Part shown: positions 57,338 through 57,500 of the stretch, piece after piece | Layout: every line of letters begins with the position of its first letter | Position numbering within the stretch: position 1 is the stretch's first letter | Notes under the pieces: generated by a model | Databases searched by the model: none | What the model was told of the DNA's origin: nothing | Seen by the model: the letters and a program-made list of their open reading frames with translations, nothing else | Program-made: the position numbers and the translations under genes | DNA from: Chromera velia | Taxonomy: Eukaryota; Sar; Chromeraceae | Direction: 5' to 3' | NCBI GenBank assembly: GCA_018398765.1 | Contig: JAHBMJ010005938.1 | Coordinates: 1 to 57,500, forward strand | DNA: 57,500 nt

Positions 57338-57500
57338 TGCACGCGCGCGCGTGCGTGTGTGTGTGCGTGTCTGGGTTACACTGTGGATGTGTCAATGTAT
57401 CTCTCTGTGTGTGTGTGTGTGTGTGTGTTTGTGTGTGTGTGCACGCGCGCGTGTGTGTGTGCGTGTCTGGGTTAACACTGTGAATGTGTCAATGTATCTG
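57300..57500. repeat. (GT)n repeat, twofold duplicated block
   Basis: GT tracts at 57301-57334 and 57408-57440. The segment from CACGCGCGCG through GTGTCTGGGTTA to AATGTGTCAATGTATCT occurs twice (about 57340-57400 and 57440-57498), so a block of about 100 bp is tandemly repeated and runs off the window. Confidence 0.85.

Overview
This is a nuclear window from a eukaryote, most likely an alveolate protist and probably a chromerid alga (Chromera-like). The evidence is GT-AG introns almost everywhere, with acceptors mostly ending in GCAG. Introns are long and packed with microsatellites. The window also holds an oocyst-wall-protein-like cysteine-rich gene, a protein-only RNase P, and the elongation factor EFL in place of EF-1alpha. 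The lineage assignment is inference from gene content; nothing here proves the species.

Layout, left to right: (1) 1-4701 +, the 3' part of a cysteine-rich, oocyst-wall-like gene, entered through a tandemly duplicated exon start. (2) 5321-7345, a degenerate tandem repeat of about 0.9 kb. (3) 8014-11170 +, a VIT1/CCC1 iron transporter with an extra Cys/His N-terminal region and a 2-kb pyrimidine-repeat intron. (4) 11171-16309, an AT-rich spacer with one doubtful gene. (5) 26654-16310 -, a FAM184-family coiled-coil gene of at least 15 exons, head to head with (6) 27590-31394 +, a PRORP-type RNase P. (7) 33919-32588 -, a dolichol/phytol-kinase-like membrane protein, head to head with (8) 34430-41180 +, an 11-exon TDP2 (tyrosyl-DNA phosphodiesterase 2). 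(9) 42197-45597 +, a MYND-finger gene with one candidate intron whose frame is broken by a 44-bp minisatellite. (10) 48446-47532 -, the end of a small unrecognised gene. (11) 49957-52575 +, a complete three-exon EFL gene. (12) 57172-55196 -, the 3' exons of an unrecognised gene. The genes do not form a pathway. The recurring arrangement is divergent gene pairs separated by AT-rich spacers.

The most interesting material is non-coding. A family of short palindromic elements (core TTTTCATACAGAATTC and its reverse complement) sits at five or six loci, mostly at intron/exon junctions. Four of these loci are bracketed by 36-54 bp direct repeats that usually copy a splice site together with adjacent exon sequence, and a fifth is a tandem array of the same kind. 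A different cassette of about 90 bp recurs in introns of at least two genes, always in the sense orientation. The AT-rich spacers hold four TIR elements with matching target-site duplications (one hAT-like, one Tc1/mariner-like, two Mutator-like). Exon boundaries were worked out by hand from splice signals and reading-frame continuity, without transcript data.
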